Shown piece after piece: positions 5,628 to 6,278 of a stretch of 6,278 nt of DNA; position 1 is the stretch's first letter, and each line of letters starts with the position of its first letter. The translations under genes and the position numbers were made by a program. The DNA is from Chloroflexota bacterium. Lineage in GTDB: Bacteria; Chloroflexota; Dehalococcoidia; Bin125. The notes beneath the pieces are model-generated. The model was not told the origin of the DNA and made no database searches. It was given only the letters and a program-made list of their open reading frames with translations. The DNA lies in contig JAPUIR010000120.1 of NCBI GenBank assembly GCA_027296805.1, forward strand, positions 1 through 6,278, in the 5' to 3' direction.

Positions 5628-6278
5628 CTAGGTGGCGGCGGTTGGCGCGGACAGGTTCCACGCCCGAGCGACGAGCTCGTAGGAGCGGCGGCGATCCGCA
5701 TGGTCGTAGACCATCGTGATCAGCATCAGTTCGTCGACCTGGTATCGATCAACCAGCTCGTCGAGTTGCGCCCGCACGGACGCCGCGTCCCCTTTGACCA
5801 TCGGTCCTTCCCAGTGGCGGCGCAGGTCGCGCTCCGTCGGTGTCCAGTCATAGTTGGCGACCTCTTCCGGAGTCACCATCTGCATCGGACGGCCCTGCCG
5901 GAGGCGCGTAAACGACAGCGCGCTCGGCCCGGCGAGGTAGTCGGCCTGTGCATCGGTCTCCGCACAGACCACCGAAACGCCGATCATCGAATAGGGCTGC
6001 GCCAGCCATTCCGATGGCTTGAATGAGCTCCGGTAGGCCGCCAACGCCGCTGCCGTGTCGCCCGCGGAGAAGTGGTGGGCGAAGGAGAAGGGGATCCCCA
6101 GCTGACCGGCGACCTGCGCCCCGTAATCGCTTGAGCCCAGCATCCAGAGGGCGGGTCGGTAGCCTTGCGCCGGGGTGGCGATGATGTGCGGATGGGTGCC
6201 GTCGAAATAGGCGAGGAGTTCGCCGAGCTGGCTGAGGAACGAATCGTCGCTCGTGATCGGCGCCCGTCGCAGCGCGGC
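5628..6278 (-). CDS. LLM-class flavin-dependent oxidoreductase, partial at window edge
   Basis: The last 216 residues of a bacterial-luciferase-like monooxygenase (MsnO8-type LLM family), which normally uses FMNH2 and O2 on small organic substrates. The frame is open to base 6278, so about 120-130 N-terminal residues lie outside. Family segments in order are TPAQGYRPALWMLGSSDYGA, LGIPFSFAHHF, a PSEWLAQPY segment, VSVVCAETDAQADYL, and near the end a VDELMLITMVYDHADRR segment followed by SYELVARAW. A first ATG inside the visible part (6143) falls in the middle of the conserved WMLGSSDY segment and is not the start. It points the same way as the FAD gene 164 bases further on. That gap, with a dyad inside, suggests a separate transcription unit or an internal control point. 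Confidence 0.88.
   Translation of the reverse strand, partial: AALRRAPITSDDSFLSQLGELLAYFDGTHPHIIATPAQGYRPALWMLGSSDYGAQVAGQLGIPFSFAHHFSAGDTAAALAAYRSSFKPSEWLAQPYSMIGVSVVCAETDAQADYLAGPSALSFTRLRQGRPMQMVTPEEVANYDWTPTERDLRRHWEGPMVKGDAASVRAQLDELVDRYQVDELMLITMVYDHADRRRSYELVARAWNLSAPTAAT

Overview
The window is GC-rich bacterial DNA (about 70% in the segments I counted), with short gaps between genes and GTG or ATG starts behind GAGG-type ribosome binding sites. The gene mix resembles large genomes of uncultivated soil or subsurface bacteria, for example Methylomirabilota/Rokubacteria or Proteobacteria. That placement is a weak inference, because there is no rRNA or other phylogenetic marker. One gene needs selenocysteine to be read through, so the host should carry SelA, SelB, SelC and SelD.

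Left part (1-1336): a scar of broken genes. A frameshifted remnant of a thioredoxin-reductase-like gene (minus strand, about 150-309) is followed by a small, intact-looking HNH protein (minus, 352-600) of lower GC. Next comes a carboxyltransferase gene (plus, about 809-1336) that has lost its N-terminal two thirds. Bases 601-808 hold no gene I can recognise, only the HNH ribosome binding site. Bases 1-149 hold at most a decayed tail of the reductase.

Right part (1568-6278): four minus-strand genes in the order of transcription. They are a luciferase-like (LLM) flavin oxidoreductase that runs off the window edge, an FAD-dependent DAO-family oxidoreductase, a metal-dependent amidohydrolase 29 bases after it, and a GrdB/PrdB-like selenoprotein. 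The selenoprotein appears as two ORFs split by a TGA. The TGA sits exactly at the redox-active position of the family (TPV-U-PLC), the reading frame and family similarity continue beyond it, and a compact hairpin of bacterial SECIS type follows. The correct model is one protein of 389 residues with Sec155.

Three intergenic regions each carry the same perfect dyad, CACGAT-N6-ATCGTG (1427-1444, 2888-2905, 5551-5568), with identical arms and different centres. They lie between the transcription units and not inside them: after the LLM gene, after the FAD/amidohydrolase pair, and after the selenoprotein gene. They could be operators of one regulator or repeated 3'-end hairpins.

Together, the right-hand genes look like a small oxidative/hydrolytic catabolic set (flavin oxidation, amine or amino-acid oxidation, hydrolysis) combined with a stand-alone selenocysteine reductase component. 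The usual GrdA/GrdC/GrdE or PrdA partners are absent. The substrate cannot be read from the sequence.
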